Assembly: GCF_012933545.1 (NCBI RefSeq)
Contig: NZ_JAADJU010000002.1
Coordinates: forward strand, 62,001-126,000
From: Rouxiella aceris
Lineage (GTDB): Bacteria > Pseudomonadota > Gammaproteobacteria > Enterobacterales > Enterobacteriaceae
DNA: 64,000 nt
Direction: 5' to 3'
Below the pieces are notes generated by a model. That model was not told where the DNA came from. It was given only the letters and a program-made list of their open reading frames with translations, and did no database searches. A program made the position numbers and the translations under genes. Of the stretch, positions 16,541 to 25,690 are shown piece by piece (within the stretch, counting starts at the first letter, position 1; each line of letters opens with the position of its first letter).

Positions 16541-17128
16541 ATGAGTAGTAAAGAACAAAAGACGCCTAACGAGCAAGTCTCGGATGAACTGAATCAGGAA
16601 CTAGAGCTGCAAGCGGAAGCGGAAACTGAGGCGGCTGACGTCGTTGACCCGCGTGATGCCCGTATTGCCGAATTAGAAGCCCAGTTGAAAGATGCTCAGC
16701 AACGTGAGCGTGATAGCCTGCTGCGTGCCAAGGCCGAAGTCGAAAATATTCGTCGTCGTACTGAGCTGGATATTGAAAAAGCGCATAAATTTGCTCTTGA
16801 GAAGTTTTCCGCTGAATTGCTGCCGGTTATCGATAACCTTGAGCGCGCGCTGGATTTGGCCGACAGATCAAGTGCCGAGCTGACCTCAATGATCGAAGGC
16901 GTAGAACTGACCCTGAAATCATTACTGGATGCGGTACATAAGTTTGGTCTTGAAGTGGTTGCCGATGTTCATGTGCCGTTTAACCCTGAATTGCACCAGG
17001 CAATGACCTTGATGGAGTCGGCAGAACTTGAGCCAAACCATGTCATCATGGTGATGCAGAAAGGCTATACCCTTAATGGACGTCTGCTGCGTCCGGCAAT
17101 GGTCGCGGTGTCCAAAGCCAAAGCCTGA
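16541..17128 (+). CDS. grpE: Nucleotide exchange factor GrpE
   Basis: A 195-residue co-chaperone that releases ADP from DnaK. An acidic N-terminal region leads into a long coiled coil (about residues 40-90, [20 protein letters not shown]). The beta-sheet head follows, with the conserved FNPELHQAM and [21 protein letters not shown]. It is monocistronic behind a sigma-32 promoter. Confidence 0.96.
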   Translation: MSSKEQKTPNEQVSDELNQELELQAEAETEAADVVDPRDARIAELEAQLKDAQQRERDSLLRAKAEVENIRRRTELDIEKAHKFALEKFSAELLPVIDNLERALDLADRSSAELTSMIEGVELTLKSLLDAVHKFGLEVVADVHVPFNPELHQAMTLMESAELEPNHVIMVMQKGYTLNGRLLRPAMVAVSKAKA

Positions 17129-17159
17129 TCCAGATATTTACAGGCACCCTCGGATACCT

Positions 17160-17180
17160 AAGGCACCTTTCTGGTGCCTT
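17160..17180 (+). terminator. First copy of a duplicated hairpin after grpE
   Basis: AAGGCACC-TTTCT-GGTGCCTT forms a perfect 8-bp stem 31 bases after the grpE stop. It is followed by GAGTTTG, not a long T run, so termination may be partial. An identical hairpin occurs at 17312. Confidence 0.65.
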
Positions 17181-17311
17181 GAGTTTGATGACCAAGTCGT
17201 CTTGATGATCGAGATACCCGGGCATAGCACACCCAGGGGCGCTCCGGCGGGCAAGCCCGCTACGACCCCAACGGTGCACTCTCCCTAATAACGGACTTTG
17301 TCAGCAGTCTG

Positions 17312-17339
17312 AAGGCACCTTTCTGGTGCCTTTTTTATA
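17312..17339 (+). terminator. Second copy of the hairpin, with T tract
   Basis: The same 21-base palindrome as at 17160 is here followed by TTTTTT and is a full rho-independent terminator. The segment between the copies carries a further GC-rich palindrome, GCGGGCAAGCCCGC, near 17249. Confidence 0.8.
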
Positions 17340-17357
17340 TCTATAGCTTCTGTCGCA

Positions 17358-18047
17358 CTATGCCAATGACTCGGGCAGGCGCGGTGTCCAGTCAATCGGA
17401 GCCAGACCCTGTTTTTCCAGCAACTGATTGGTCATTGAGAAGTGCTTGCACCCCAGAAAGCCGCGATGTGCCGATAACGGCGAAGGATGCGGGGCTTTTA
17501 ATATCAAATGCCGCGCCTCATCGATAATGCTGCCTTTCTTCTGCGCATGTGAACCCCAGAGCAAAAATATCACCCCCTGCCGATGGGTATTCAGGGTACT
17601 GATCACCTTATCGGTAAAGGTTTCCCAGCCGAGTTTGGCATGGGAGTGAGCCTGTCCCGCTTCGACGGTCAGTACGGTGTTAAGCAATAACACCCCTTGC
17701 TCGGCCCAGCTTTGCAAATAGCCATGGTTAGGACGAACAAACCCGGGAATATCTGTCGCCAGCTCTTTATAAATATTCACCAGCGAGGGGGGCGCAGGGA
17801 TCCCCGGTTTCACCGAAAAAGAGAGACCGTGTGCCTGATTGGGGCCGTGATAGGGGTCCTGGCCCAGGATCACCACTTTAACGTCGCAGAATTCCGTTGA
17901 GCGAAAGGCATTAAACACTTCGTCCTGCGGGGGATAGATGGTTTTCCCTGCGGCGCGCTCGGAAGCGACATACTTGAGGGTATCAATAAAGTAATTCTGT
18001 TGTTTTTCCTGGCCAATTACATCGTGCCAGGTGAGCTGGGTTGTCAT
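17358..18047 (-). CDS. ung: Uracil-DNA glycosylase
   Basis: A 229-residue family-1 enzyme that removes uracil from DNA. The water-activating motif GQDPYHG places the catalytic Asp at residue 64, as in E. coli. The leucine loop [13 protein letters not shown] is present near the C-terminus. It is convergent with grpE and divergent from grcA, the E. coli arrangement. Confidence 0.96.
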   Translation of the reverse strand: MTTQLTWHDVIGQEKQQNYFIDTLKYVASERAAGKTIYPPQDEVFNAFRSTEFCDVKVVILGQDPYHGPNQAHGLSFSVKPGIPAPPSLVNIYKELATDIPGFVRPNHGYLQSWAEQGVLLLNTVLTVEAGQAHSHAKLGWETFTDKVISTLNTHRQGVIFLLWGSHAQKKGSIIDEARHLILKAPHPSPLSAHRGFLGCKHFSMTNQLLEKQGLAPIDWTPRLPESLA

Positions 18048-18162
18048 TCTCGCTCTCCTTTTCTACGAAATTTTAATAGCTGTAGCTTACCTGCTGATGG
18101 CGAACAGCGATACTCTTCGGTTTTTTTTGTCCCAAGGGCTAACGTGATATTGCTCACTTTTT

Positions 18163-18271
18163 TTGATTATTTACAAAAATAGTTGAAATTTTCGCTGTGG
18201 AAATATTGATATAAAACATTAATTTGCCGCCTGGGTAAAATCCTACCCTTGTAAAAATTGATATTTATCAA
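18163..18271 (+). promoter_or_regulatory. FNR sites of grcA
   Basis: TTGATATTTATCAA at 18258-18271 is a near-perfect FNR box about 110 bases before grcA. A weaker match, TTGATTATTTACAA, lies at 18163-18176. E. coli grcA (yfiD) is strongly induced by FNR without oxygen from paired sites, so the first site is very likely functional. Confidence 0.75.
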
Positions 18272-18379
18272 AACTTCCTTCTCGCACTATTGTTATACAA
18301 GACAGATACCAAGAAGGATTGTGGTGTAAAAACAGCCGCAGTCATTTACCAGATCTCTTATAAAAGAATGGAGAAAATC

Positions 18380-18763
18380 ATGATCACTGGGATCCAAATT
18401 ACTGAAGCAAACAACGAAGCGCTGAAAAATTCATTCTGGCTGTTAGACAGCGATAAAGCCGAGGCGCGTTGCATCTGTGCCAAAGCCGGTTACGAAGCAG
18501 ACCAGATCGTTGCCGTTGGTGAGTTCGGAAAGTTCGAATACCGTGAAATCCCAATGGAAATTCAACCTACCGTGCGTGTTGAAGGCGGCCAGCATCTTAA
18601 TGTCAACGTGATGCGCCGTGAAACGCTGGAAGATGCCGTTAAACACCCGGAAAAATACCCACAGCTGACCATCCGTGTCTCTGGTTATGCCGTGCGTTTT
18701 AACTCACTGACTCCAGAACAACAGCGTGACGTTATCGCTCGTACTTTTACTATGAGCCTGTAA
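18380..18763 (+). CDS. grcA: Autonomous glycyl radical cofactor
   Basis: A 127-residue spare glycyl-radical domain that can replace the oxygen-damaged C-terminus of pyruvate formate-lyase. The radical glycine is in RVSGYAVRF, close to the C-terminus. The open frame reaches upstream to 18290, but ATG 18380 gives the known [20 protein letters not shown] start with GGAG ahead of it. Confidence 0.96.
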   Translation: MITGIQITEANNEALKNSFWLLDSDKAEARCICAKAGYEADQIVAVGEFGKFEYREIPMEIQPTVRVEGGQHLNVNVMRRETLEDAVKHPEKYPQLTIRVSGYAVRFNSLTPEQQRDVIARTFTMSL

Positions 18764-18793
18764 TCTCTGAGCCAATGTGCCGGGATTGACCAC

Positions 18794-18823
18794 AAAAAAG
18801 CCGCCCTGAAAGGCGGCTTTTTT
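18794..18823. terminator. Bidirectional terminator between grcA and srmB
   Basis: AAAAAAGCCGCC and GGCGGCTTTTTT pair around a 6-base loop. Tracts on both sides allow it to serve both convergent genes. Confidence 0.9.
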
Positions 18824-18848
18824 ATAACCAAAAAACGATAACTCGTGG

Positions 18849-20171
18849 TTACGAATTGGTTTCTTCTGGCTTAGGCTTACGACGTTTACCGACGTTTTTA
18901 CTGTTGCGGTGACGTACTTTGACTTTCACCTTGGCCTTGGTGTTCTCTTCTTGCTGCTTCTCTTTGCGTTTTGCCAAAACCTTTTTCGATGGCTTGCCGG
19001 TGGTTTTTTCACTCGGCGCCTTGGTTTTTGGTCTTAACTCGTCAATCACGCGCGGTTTCAGCGGTTCATTCAGATAACGGCCAACTTTGCCTAACAGCAA
19101 ATGGTCATGGGCTTCAACCAGCGAAATCGCCGTGCCTTTGCGACCGGCGCGGCCAGTACGGCCGATACGGTGCAGATAGGTATCGGCAGTCAGCGGAATA
19201 TCGAAGTTGAATACATGGCTGATATCGTTGATATCCAGACCACGGGCAGCGATATCGGTGGCAACCAGCACGTTAATGCGGTCCTCGACCATACGCTTGA
19301 CGGCTTCGGTACGTTTGACCTGAACCATTTCCCCTTCGAGATAACAGGAGTTGATGCCCGCTTCGCGCAACCAGGCAACCAATTCATGTACGCGCTCGCG
19401 TTTACGCACGAAGATCACCGACTTGGTGACATCAGGCTGTTTCAGCAGATGGCACAACAGTTGGGTTTTATGCTGCAAGTCATCGGCACGGTAATACCAT
19501 TGCAGGATCTTTTTACGTTCGCGGCGGGAAGGATCGGCTTCGATCTCTACCGGTTCGGTAAGAATGCGTTCGGCAAACTCACGAATGGCTTCGCCTTCCA
19601 GCGTGGCCGAAAACAGCAAAGTCTGTTTGCGCCAGCGGGTTTCAGCGGAAATGGTTTCGATATCCTGCGCAAATCCCATATCAAGCATGCGATCTGCTTC
19701 ATCGAGGATCAGTGTTTCCACTGCGCGGCAATCGAAGTTTTCTTCTTTGATATATTGCAGTAAACGTCCGGTGGTAGCGACGACGATATCCTGATTCTCG
19801 CTAAACACTTCAGCGTGATTCATATAAGCCACACCGCCGGTGATGGTCGCGATATCCAGATCGGTATGCGCGGCCAGCTGACGAGCCTGGTCGGCAACCT
19901 GCATCGCCAACTCACGGGTTGGGGTGAGGATCAAAACACGTGGTGGACCAGACTTTTTACGCGGAAAGTCCAGCAAGTGTTGCAGTGCAGGCAGCAGGAA
20001 TGCTGCGGTCTTGCCGGTGCCGGTAGGCGCCGAACCCAACACATCGCGGCCGTCCATCGCAGGCGGAATGGCCTCTGCCTGAATAACAGTGGGGCGGCTA
20101 TAGCCTTTATCGCTAAGCGCGTCGATCAAGCGTTCATCGAGTTCGAGTTCGGAAAAATTCGTTACAGTCAT
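18849..20171 (-). CDS. srmB: ATP-dependent RNA helicase SrmB
   Basis: A 440-residue DEAD-box helicase that assists early assembly of the 50S ribosomal subunit. The helicase motifs appear in order: Q motif around residue 25, APTGTGKT (I), PTRELA (Ia), DEAD (II), SAT (III), ARGLD (V) and HRIGRTGRAG (VI). A lysine/arginine-rich unstructured tail of about 70 residues is typical of SrmB. It is divergent from trmN6. Confidence 0.95.
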   Translation of the reverse strand: MTVTNFSELELDERLIDALSDKGYSRPTVIQAEAIPPAMDGRDVLGSAPTGTGKTAAFLLPALQHLLDFPRKKSGPPRVLILTPTRELAMQVADQARQLAAHTDLDIATITGGVAYMNHAEVFSENQDIVVATTGRLLQYIKEENFDCRAVETLILDEADRMLDMGFAQDIETISAETRWRKQTLLFSATLEGEAIREFAERILTEPVEIEADPSRRERKKILQWYYRADDLQHKTQLLCHLLKQPDVTKSVIFVRKRERVHELVAWLREAGINSCYLEGEMVQVKRTEAVKRMVEDRINVLVATDIAARGLDINDISHVFNFDIPLTADTYLHRIGRTGRAGRKGTAISLVEAHDHLLLGKVGRYLNEPLKPRVIDELRPKTKAPSEKTTGKPSKKVLAKRKEKQQEENTKAKVKVKVRHRNSKNVGKRRKPKPEETNS

Positions 20172-20331
20172 GGTCTACCTCTACTTGGGGCGCCGATTAT
20201 AGACGTGTTGGCCGCGATCTTCACCTATTTAAGCGCAAAGGGTCGCTTTTACTCCGTAAAGCTTTGTCTTATGCTTAGTCTATTATGCCATTAACCCCGT
20301 TATTTCCGGGGGATTATTACAGGAAAACCGA

Positions 20332-21078
20332 GTGACAGCAGCCCGCAGCACCAAGTCGTTACGTGGCGACGGATTTACCTTTAAACAATTTTTTGTTGCC
20401 CACGATCGCTGTGCGATGAAAGTCGGCACCGACGGTGTGTTGCTTGGTGCCTGGGCACCGGTGGCCAATGCCGGTCGTATTCTCGATATTGGTACCGGCA
20501 CCGGCCTGGTGGCGCTGATGCTGGCGCAACGCACGGCGGACCGCGTTGTCGTCGATGCCGTTGAGCTGGAGAGCGCGGCGGCCGAGCAGGCACGGGAAAA
20601 TTTTAGTGAATCTCCCTGGCAGCGGCGATTATCGGTATTTCCCGAAGATATCAATCATTTTGCCGGTCACGCGTCCGGTCATTACGATTTAATCGTCAGC
20701 AACCCCCCTTACTTTGCGTCGGCCGTTGCCTGTCGCGATGAGGCCAGAAATGCCGCACGCTATACCGAAACCCTGACCCACGACGCATTGCTAGACTGTG
20801 CGGGCAGGTTACTGGCGACGACGGGGATATTTTGTGTGGTGTTGCCCTATGATATCGGGCTGGGCTTTGAACAGGCCGCACAGCAGCAACAGTGGTTTAC
20901 CCGGGCGCGAGTGGATATCCGCGACCGGCCCGGCAAACCCTTGAACCGCATGCTGTTGGCATTAGCCAGACAGCCATATGCGCAACCTGATTATCAGGAG
21001 CTGGCGTTACGGGAACAAATGAATGTCTACAGTCAGCCGTTTCGCCAACTGATTGCCGATTTTTATCTGAACTACTGA
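20332..21078 (+). CDS. trmN6: tRNA1(Val) (adenine(37)-N6)-methyltransferase
   Basis: A 248-residue SAM-dependent methyltransferase (E. coli YfiC). The SAM site ILDIGTGTGLVALML is near residue 45, and the N6-adenine catalytic motif NPPY occurs as SNPPYFAS. The start is GTG 20332, which gives the family length; the sequence opens with basic residues and RGDGFTFKQFFVAHDRCAMKVG. It is divergent from srmB and convergent with nadB, as in E. coli. Confidence 0.94.
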   Translation: MTAARSTKSLRGDGFTFKQFFVAHDRCAMKVGTDGVLLGAWAPVANAGRILDIGTGTGLVALMLAQRTADRVVVDAVELESAAAEQARENFSESPWQRRLSVFPEDINHFAGHASGHYDLIVSNPPYFASAVACRDEARNAARYTETLTHDALLDCAGRLLATTGIFCVVLPYDIGLGFEQAAQQQQWFTRARVDIRDRPGKPLNRMLLALARQPYAQPDYQELALREQMNVYSQPFRQLIADFYLNY

Positions 21079-21090
21079 GATGAGAAATGA

Positions 21091-21113
21091 CCAGCCGTCA
21101 GCGTGACGGCTGG
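21091..21113. terminator. Hairpin between trmN6 and nadB
   Basis: A perfect 10-bp stem, CCAGCCGTCA with TGACGGCTGG and a 3-base loop, lies between the two convergent genes. The T tracts are short, but the stem is very stable. Confidence 0.7.
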
Positions 21114-21122
21114 TATTGAGGC

Positions 21123-22724
21123 TTAAGGCTGTAAAATGGTCGGCGAAGGCTCGGCCAGTTGGTCCGGGTAGTCGAGAGTGTAATGCAAACCACGGCTCTC
21201 TTTGCGGGCCAGGGCGCTACGTACGATAAGCTCCGCGACCTGAACCAGGTTGCGCAGTTCCAACAGGTTGTTGGAGATATGGAAATTGGCATAGTACTCA
21301 TCAATTTCCTGCTGCAAGGTATTAATGCGACGCAACGCGCGTTCCAGACGTTTGGTGGTACGCACAATCCCCACGTAGTCCCACATAAATAAGCGCAACT
21401 CATGCCAGTTATGCTGGATCACCACTTGCTCGTCAGAGTTGTCTACCTGACTTTCATCCCAGGCGGGCAAACTTTTTGGCATTTTGGTATTCGGCAGGCG
21501 TTTGAGAATATCTTCTGCCGCAGACCAGCCATAGACCACACATTCCAGCAACGAGTTGGAGGCCAGACGATTGGCACCGTGCAGCCCGGTATAGCTGACT
21601 TCGCCAATGGCATAAAGACCGTCGATATCGGTTCGACCATGCTGGTCTACCATTACGCCGCCGCAGGTGTAATGCGCTGCCGGGACGATGGGAATGGCTT
21701 CTTTGGTCAGATCGATACCCAGTGAGCGCAGTTTTTCGTCGATCATCGGGAAATGCTGCTGGATAAACTCTGACGGTCTATGGCTGATATCCAGATACAT
21801 GCAGTCGGCACCCAGCCGCTTCATTTCATGGTCGATGGCGCGGGCAACAACGTCCCGTGGTGCCAGTTCGCCGCGCGGATCAAAGTCGGGCATAAAGCGT
21901 GTGCCATCCGGGCGTTTTAAATAGGCACCTTCGCCGCGCAATGCTTCGGTAAGCAGGAAGTTGCGCGCCTGGGGATGATACAGGCAGGTAGGGTGGAACT
22001 GGTTGAATTCGAGATTGGCCACGCGGCAACCCGCGCGCCAGGCCATGGCAATGCCGTCACCGGAAGCAACATCCGGGTTGGTCGTATATTGATAGACCTT
22101 GGCCGCGCCACCGGTCGCCAGCACAATGGCTTTGGCGCGCAGGGTTTCGACCTGCTCGATCTGGCGGTTCCAGACATAGGCACCGACCACCCGCTGAGTA
22201 CCCGGTAACCCCAGTTTGCTGGAGGTAATCAAATCAACCGCATTGTAGTTCTCTTTTACGCTAATATTGGGGTGGGCTCTTGCTTTCCCTACAAGCGTGG
22301 TTTCTACTGCTTTACCTGTCGCATCAGCGGCATGGAGAATGCGCCTGTGGCTGTGGCCGCCTTCTCTTGTCAGGTGGTAGCGTTCTTCTTCACTACCATG
22401 GGTTTCGGTATCGAAGAGGACACCCTGATCGATTAGCCATTGCACACAGTGTTTGGCATTGCCGGCAATAAATTCAACGGCTTCTTTATCACAGAGTCCT
22501 GCACCGGCAATCAGCGTGTCGTTTACGTGAGAATCAATGCTGTCAGCTTCGTCGAAAACGGCGGCAATTCCGCCTTGTGCGTAGAAAGTGGACCCTTCGT
22601 TAAGAGGTCCCTTGCTCAGAACGGTAACTTTACAGTGGTCAGCCAGGCGTAAGGCCAGTGAAAGCCCTGCGGCGCCGCTGCCGATAATTAATACATCACT
22701 AACAAAGTCTGATGAAGGTTGCAT
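21123..22724 (-). CDS. nadB: L-aspartate oxidase
   Basis: A 533-residue flavoprotein that oxidises L-aspartate to iminoaspartate, the first step of NAD biosynthesis. The FAD dinucleotide motif [17 protein letters not shown] is at residues 13-29. The succinate-dehydrogenase-like HPT ([10 protein letters not shown]) and the conserved SLLECVVYG region with catalytic arginines follow. Length is normal. It is divergent from the rpoE operon. Confidence 0.96.
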   Translation of the reverse strand: MQPSSDFVSDVLIIGSGAAGLSLALRLADHCKVTVLSKGPLNEGSTFYAQGGIAAVFDEADSIDSHVNDTLIAGAGLCDKEAVEFIAGNAKHCVQWLIDQGVLFDTETHGSEEERYHLTREGGHSHRRILHAADATGKAVETTLVGKARAHPNISVKENYNAVDLITSSKLGLPGTQRVVGAYVWNRQIEQVETLRAKAIVLATGGAAKVYQYTTNPDVASGDGIAMAWRAGCRVANLEFNQFHPTCLYHPQARNFLLTEALRGEGAYLKRPDGTRFMPDFDPRGELAPRDVVARAIDHEMKRLGADCMYLDISHRPSEFIQQHFPMIDEKLRSLGIDLTKEAIPIVPAAHYTCGGVMVDQHGRTDIDGLYAIGEVSYTGLHGANRLASNSLLECVVYGWSAAEDILKRLPNTKMPKSLPAWDESQVDNSDEQVVIQHNWHELRLFMWDYVGIVRTTKRLERALRRINTLQQEIDEYYANFHISNNLLELRNLVQVAELIVRSALARKESRGLHYTLDYPDQLAEPSPTILQP

Positions 22725-22800
22725 AACTTATGATGTTTGCAGAAGAAGAGGGAGATTCATGTTAGCCTAAATGGCTTGGCAAAAGCCACGAGCATGAGAT

Positions 22801-22953
22801 ATGGATAGATACATTGATAGAAAACTTTGTGTTTCATGGAACTTAACATTCTGTTTGAACTCCAAGCAGTACTTGCTCAGGAAAATAAAGATGAAAGCTG
22901 GCAGTACGATTAATAGCGTGGAGATGGCTTTGGGGAGAGATTACCTCGGATGA
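22801..22953 (+). CDS. rseD: Leader peptide RseD of the rpoE operon
   Basis: A 50-codon frame from ATG 22801 runs to a TGA that overlaps the rpoE ATG (ATGA at 22950-22953). Length, position and terminal overlap match the RseD leader peptide of E. coli, through which rpoE translation is coupled. The second half (MKAGSTINSVEMALGRDYLG) looks the better constrained. The first half overlaps a sigma-E promoter. The start codon is not certain: an in-frame ATG at 22891 would give a 20-residue product. Confidence 0.72.
   Translation: MDRYIDRKLCVSWNLTFCLNSKQYLLRKIKMKAGSTINSVEMALGRDYLG
22838..22865 (+). promoter_or_regulatory. Sigma-E promoter of rpoE
   Basis: GGAACTT at 22838-22844, a 16-base spacer and TCCAA at 22861-22865 fit the RpoE consensus. 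Autoregulation of rpoE from such a promoter is known. Here it lies inside the rseD reading frame (codons 13-22), so sigma-E transcripts would start after the rseD start codon. Confidence 0.75.
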
Positions 22954-23525
22954 GCGAGCAGTTAGCGGATCAGGTTCTGGTCGAGCGGGTCCAGAAAGGT
23001 GATCAAAAGTCGTTCAATTTACTGGTTGTCCGCTACCAGCATAAAGTGGCGAGCCTTGTTTCCCGCTACGTTCCACAGGGCGATGTGCCTGATGTGGTTC
23101 AGGAATCTTTTATTAAAGCCTATCGTGCTCTGGATTCGTTCCGTGGTGATAGTGCTTTTTACACATGGTTATATCGAATCGCCGTCAACACGGCCAAAAA
23201 TTACCTGGTTGCCCAGGGGCGTCGTCCACCTTCAAGTGATGTCGATGCCATCGAAGCCGAAAACTTCGAAAACGGCAATGCGTTAAAAGAAATTTCGAAC
23301 CCTGAGAACTTAATGTTGTCAGAAGAGTTGCGACAGATTGTTTTTCGGACTATTGAAGCGCTTCCTGAGGATTTGCGGATGGCAATTACCCTGAGGGAGT
23401 TGGATGGCTTGAGCTATGAAGAAATAGCCGTCATCATGGATTGCCCGGTGGGCACGGTAAGATCCCGCATTTTCCGTGCTCGAGAAGCTATTGATAATAA
23501 AGTTCAACCGCTGATTCAGCGTTAG
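22950..23525 (+). CDS. rpoE: RNA polymerase sigma-E factor
   Basis: A 191-residue ECF sigma factor directing the envelope stress response. Region 2 covers about residues 25-95 (YQHKVASLVSRYVP, VVQESFIKAYRALDSFRGDSAF). Region 4 is at residues 130-185 with the helix-turn-helix GLSYEEIAVIMDCPVGTVRSRIFRAREAI. The start ATG overlaps the rseD stop. The anti-sigma genes rseA and rseB follow. Confidence 0.97.
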   Translation: MSEQLADQVLVERVQKGDQKSFNLLVVRYQHKVASLVSRYVPQGDVPDVVQESFIKAYRALDSFRGDSAFYTWLYRIAVNTAKNYLVAQGRRPPSSDVDAIEAENFENGNALKEISNPENLMLSEELRQIVFRTIEALPEDLRMAITLRELDGLSYEEIAVIMDCPVGTVRSRIFRAREAIDNKVQPLIQR

Positions 23526-23555
23526 TGATGGCGGACACAGGAAGGGTACTTAGGC

Positions 23556-24203
23556 ATGCAGAAAGAAAAGCTTTCGGCTCTGATGGATGGTGAAGCGCTT
23601 GACTCCGAACTCTTGAGTTCGCTTTCAAACGATAAAACGCTTCAGAAAAGTTGGCAGAGTTATCATTTGATCCGCGATACCTTGCGTGGTGACATTGGTA
23701 ACGTTGTGCATCTGGATATCGCAGATCGTGTGGCCGCGGCACTGGCAAATGAGCCAGCCAAGCTTGTCCCTGGCTCTGTTATAGAATCACAGCCACTATC
23801 GCATACCTGGCAGAAGCTTCCTTTCTGGCACAAGGTGCGTCCGTGGGCCAGCCAGATCACCCAAATCGGCGTTGCTGCTTGCGTATCCCTGGCGGTTATC
23901 GTCGGTGTGCAGCATTACAGCCAGTCAGAGGTGCCAGGTGCATCCCCTGAAACCCCGGCATTCAACACACTACCCATGATAGGCAAAGCCTCTCCAGTGA
24001 GCTTTGGTGTGCCAAATGAAGGGAGTACCGCCAGCGGACCGCAAAATATGCAAGAACAGCGCAAGCGCATTAATGCTATTTTGCAAGATTATGAGTTGCA
24101 GCGTAGACTGCATTCTGATCAGCTGCAGCTGGAGTCAACCACTCCGCAGCAAGCTGCTATTCAGGTCCCAGGTAACCAGTCTTTAGGAACGCAAACGCAG
24201 TAA
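23556..24203 (+). CDS. rseA: Anti-sigma-E factor RseA
   Basis: A 215-residue inner-membrane protein. The cytoplasmic N-terminal domain (EKLSALMDGE, WQSYHLIRDTLRGD) binds and inhibits RpoE. One transmembrane helix lies at about residues 103-120 (TQIGVAACVSLAVIVGVQHY), and the periplasmic tail is cut by DegS to start signalling. Its stop overlaps the rseB start by one base. Residues 140-180 are low-complexity, as usual. Confidence 0.95.
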   Translation: MQKEKLSALMDGEALDSELLSSLSNDKTLQKSWQSYHLIRDTLRGDIGNVVHLDIADRVAAALANEPAKLVPGSVIESQPLSHTWQKLPFWHKVRPWASQITQIGVAACVSLAVIVGVQHYSQSEVPGASPETPAFNTLPMIGKASPVSFGVPNEGSTASGPQNMQEQRKRINAILQDYELQRRLHSDQLQLESTTPQQAAIQVPGNQSLGTQTQ

Positions 24204-25162
24204 TGAAGCAATTTTGGTATGCCGTTTCCCTTATGACGTGCAGCCTGCTCACTACACATACCGCCTCGGCTGAGACAGCTCCTGCTCCCGAGGCGTTATT
24301 GCAACAGATGAGTGCTGCCAGTCAGTCACTGAATTATGAAATTGCCTTTATCAGCATCACGAAGCAAGGCATCGATTCATATCGTTATCGCCACGTAAAA
24401 TCCAAAGGAGGAACACAGCTTGCCGATTTGCTGTTAATGGATGGACCGCGTCGTGAAGTGGTACAACGTGGCAAAGACATCAGCTATTTCGAAACTGGAT
24501 TACAGCCATTTACGCTGGCTGGCGATCATATCGTCGATTCTCTGCCGGAATTGGCCTTTAGCGACATCAATACTCTCTCCCGCTTTTACGATTTTATTGC
24601 CGTAGGCCGGGCGCGTGCTGCCGATCGCTCAAGTGAAGTGATCCGCGTGGTTTCAAGAGACGGCACCCGCTTTAGCTATATCATCTGGATCGACGAAAAA
24701 GATAAACTGCCTTTGCGCGTTGATCTGCTCGATCGTGACGGTGAGACGCTTGAGCAATTTCGCGTAATTTCGATTACCGTTGATCCTGAGGTTGATAAAG
24801 CCTTTACCGGGCTGGAAAAGGCCAATTTACCGCCGGTGCTTAGCATTCCTGATGTCGACAAAGCCGAATTTAGCTGGGAACCCAAGTGGTTGCCCGAGGG
24901 CGTAAAAGAAGTGTCGCGCAGCAAACGCAATTTGCCTAATATGCCGGTCACTATCGAATCAAGATTGTATAGCGATGGACTCTTTAGCTTCTCGATCAAT
25001 GTCAATCCGACCAATAATGTTACGGCGGAGCAGATTGTTCGTCAGGGTCGCAGAACCGTGCAGACTGAAGTGCGTAATGGCAATGAGATAACCGTTGTCG
25101 GTGAGTTACCACCTTCTACAGCCAAACGTATTTCTGATAGTATCCTGTTCTCAGGTCAATAA
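24203..25162 (+). CDS. rseB: Periplasmic regulator RseB
   Basis: A 319-residue periplasmic protein that protects RseA from DegS and senses lipopolysaccharide. A signal peptide with a predicted cut after THTASA is followed by the MucB/RseB N-terminal lipoprotein-like domain and the smaller C-terminal domain (from about residue 210). It is coupled to rseA by an ATGA-like overlap. Confidence 0.95.
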   Translation: MKQFWYAVSLMTCSLLTTHTASAETAPAPEALLQQMSAASQSLNYEIAFISITKQGIDSYRYRHVKSKGGTQLADLLLMDGPRREVVQRGKDISYFETGLQPFTLAGDHIVDSLPELAFSDINTLSRFYDFIAVGRARAADRSSEVIRVVSRDGTRFSYIIWIDEKDKLPLRVDLLDRDGETLEQFRVISITVDPEVDKAFTGLEKANLPPVLSIPDVDKAEFSWEPKWLPEGVKEVSRSKRNLPNMPVTIESRLYSDGLFSFSINVNPTNNVTAEQIVRQGRRTVQTEVRNGNEITVVGELPPSTAKRISDSILFSGQ

Positions 25163-25199
25163 AGAGTTGGCAACTTAGCGTCACAGACAGGGTATCCCC

Positions 25200-25676
25200 A
25201 TGATGAAAGAATGGGCCACGGTGATTTCGTGGCAAGATGGTGTTGCACAATTGCGCTGTGAAACGCAGGCAGGATGCAGCGGCTGTCATTCGCGTTCTGG
25301 CTGTGGTGCACGTGTGCTCAACGAGCTCGGCCCGCAGACGGAGCATAATCTGCAGGTCACTATTGCCGAGCCACTTGAACCCGGTCAGAAGGTCGAACTG
25401 GGTATTATGGAAGGCAGTCTGCTGCGCTCTGCGCTACTGGTCTATATGACCCCCTTGTTTGGTGTTATCGCGGGGGGCGGCATATTGCAGTGGCTGCTGA
25501 AAGGCGATATTTACGCGTTGATTGGTGCGCTGGTGGGAGGGGCCCTTGGTTTTGCGGCAGCTCGCTATCTGGCGGCAAAAGTCGCGGATAAAGAGGCGTA
25601 TCAACCGGTTATTTTACAGGTTGGCTTACCGCCGACCGCTTTTCGTTTCCAGCCTGAAAATCCTGAGCATCTCTAG
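25200..25676 (+). CDS. rseC: SoxR-reducing / sigma-E modulator protein RseC
   Basis: A 158-residue inner-membrane protein. A cysteine cluster near residues 24-39 (CETQAGCSGC-SRSGCG) precedes two transmembrane helices at about 78-96 and 104-123. RseC is related to RnfB-associated factors that help reduce SoxR and modulates the sigma-E response slightly. It is the last gene of the rseD-rpoE-rseABC operon. Confidence 0.93.
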   Translation: MMKEWATVISWQDGVAQLRCETQAGCSGCHSRSGCGARVLNELGPQTEHNLQVTIAEPLEPGQKVELGIMEGSLLRSALLVYMTPLFGVIAGGGILQWLLKGDIYALIGALVGGALGFAAARYLAAKVADKEAYQPVILQVGLPPTAFRFQPENPEHL

Positions 25677-25690
25677 GTAAAGTCTGTGGT

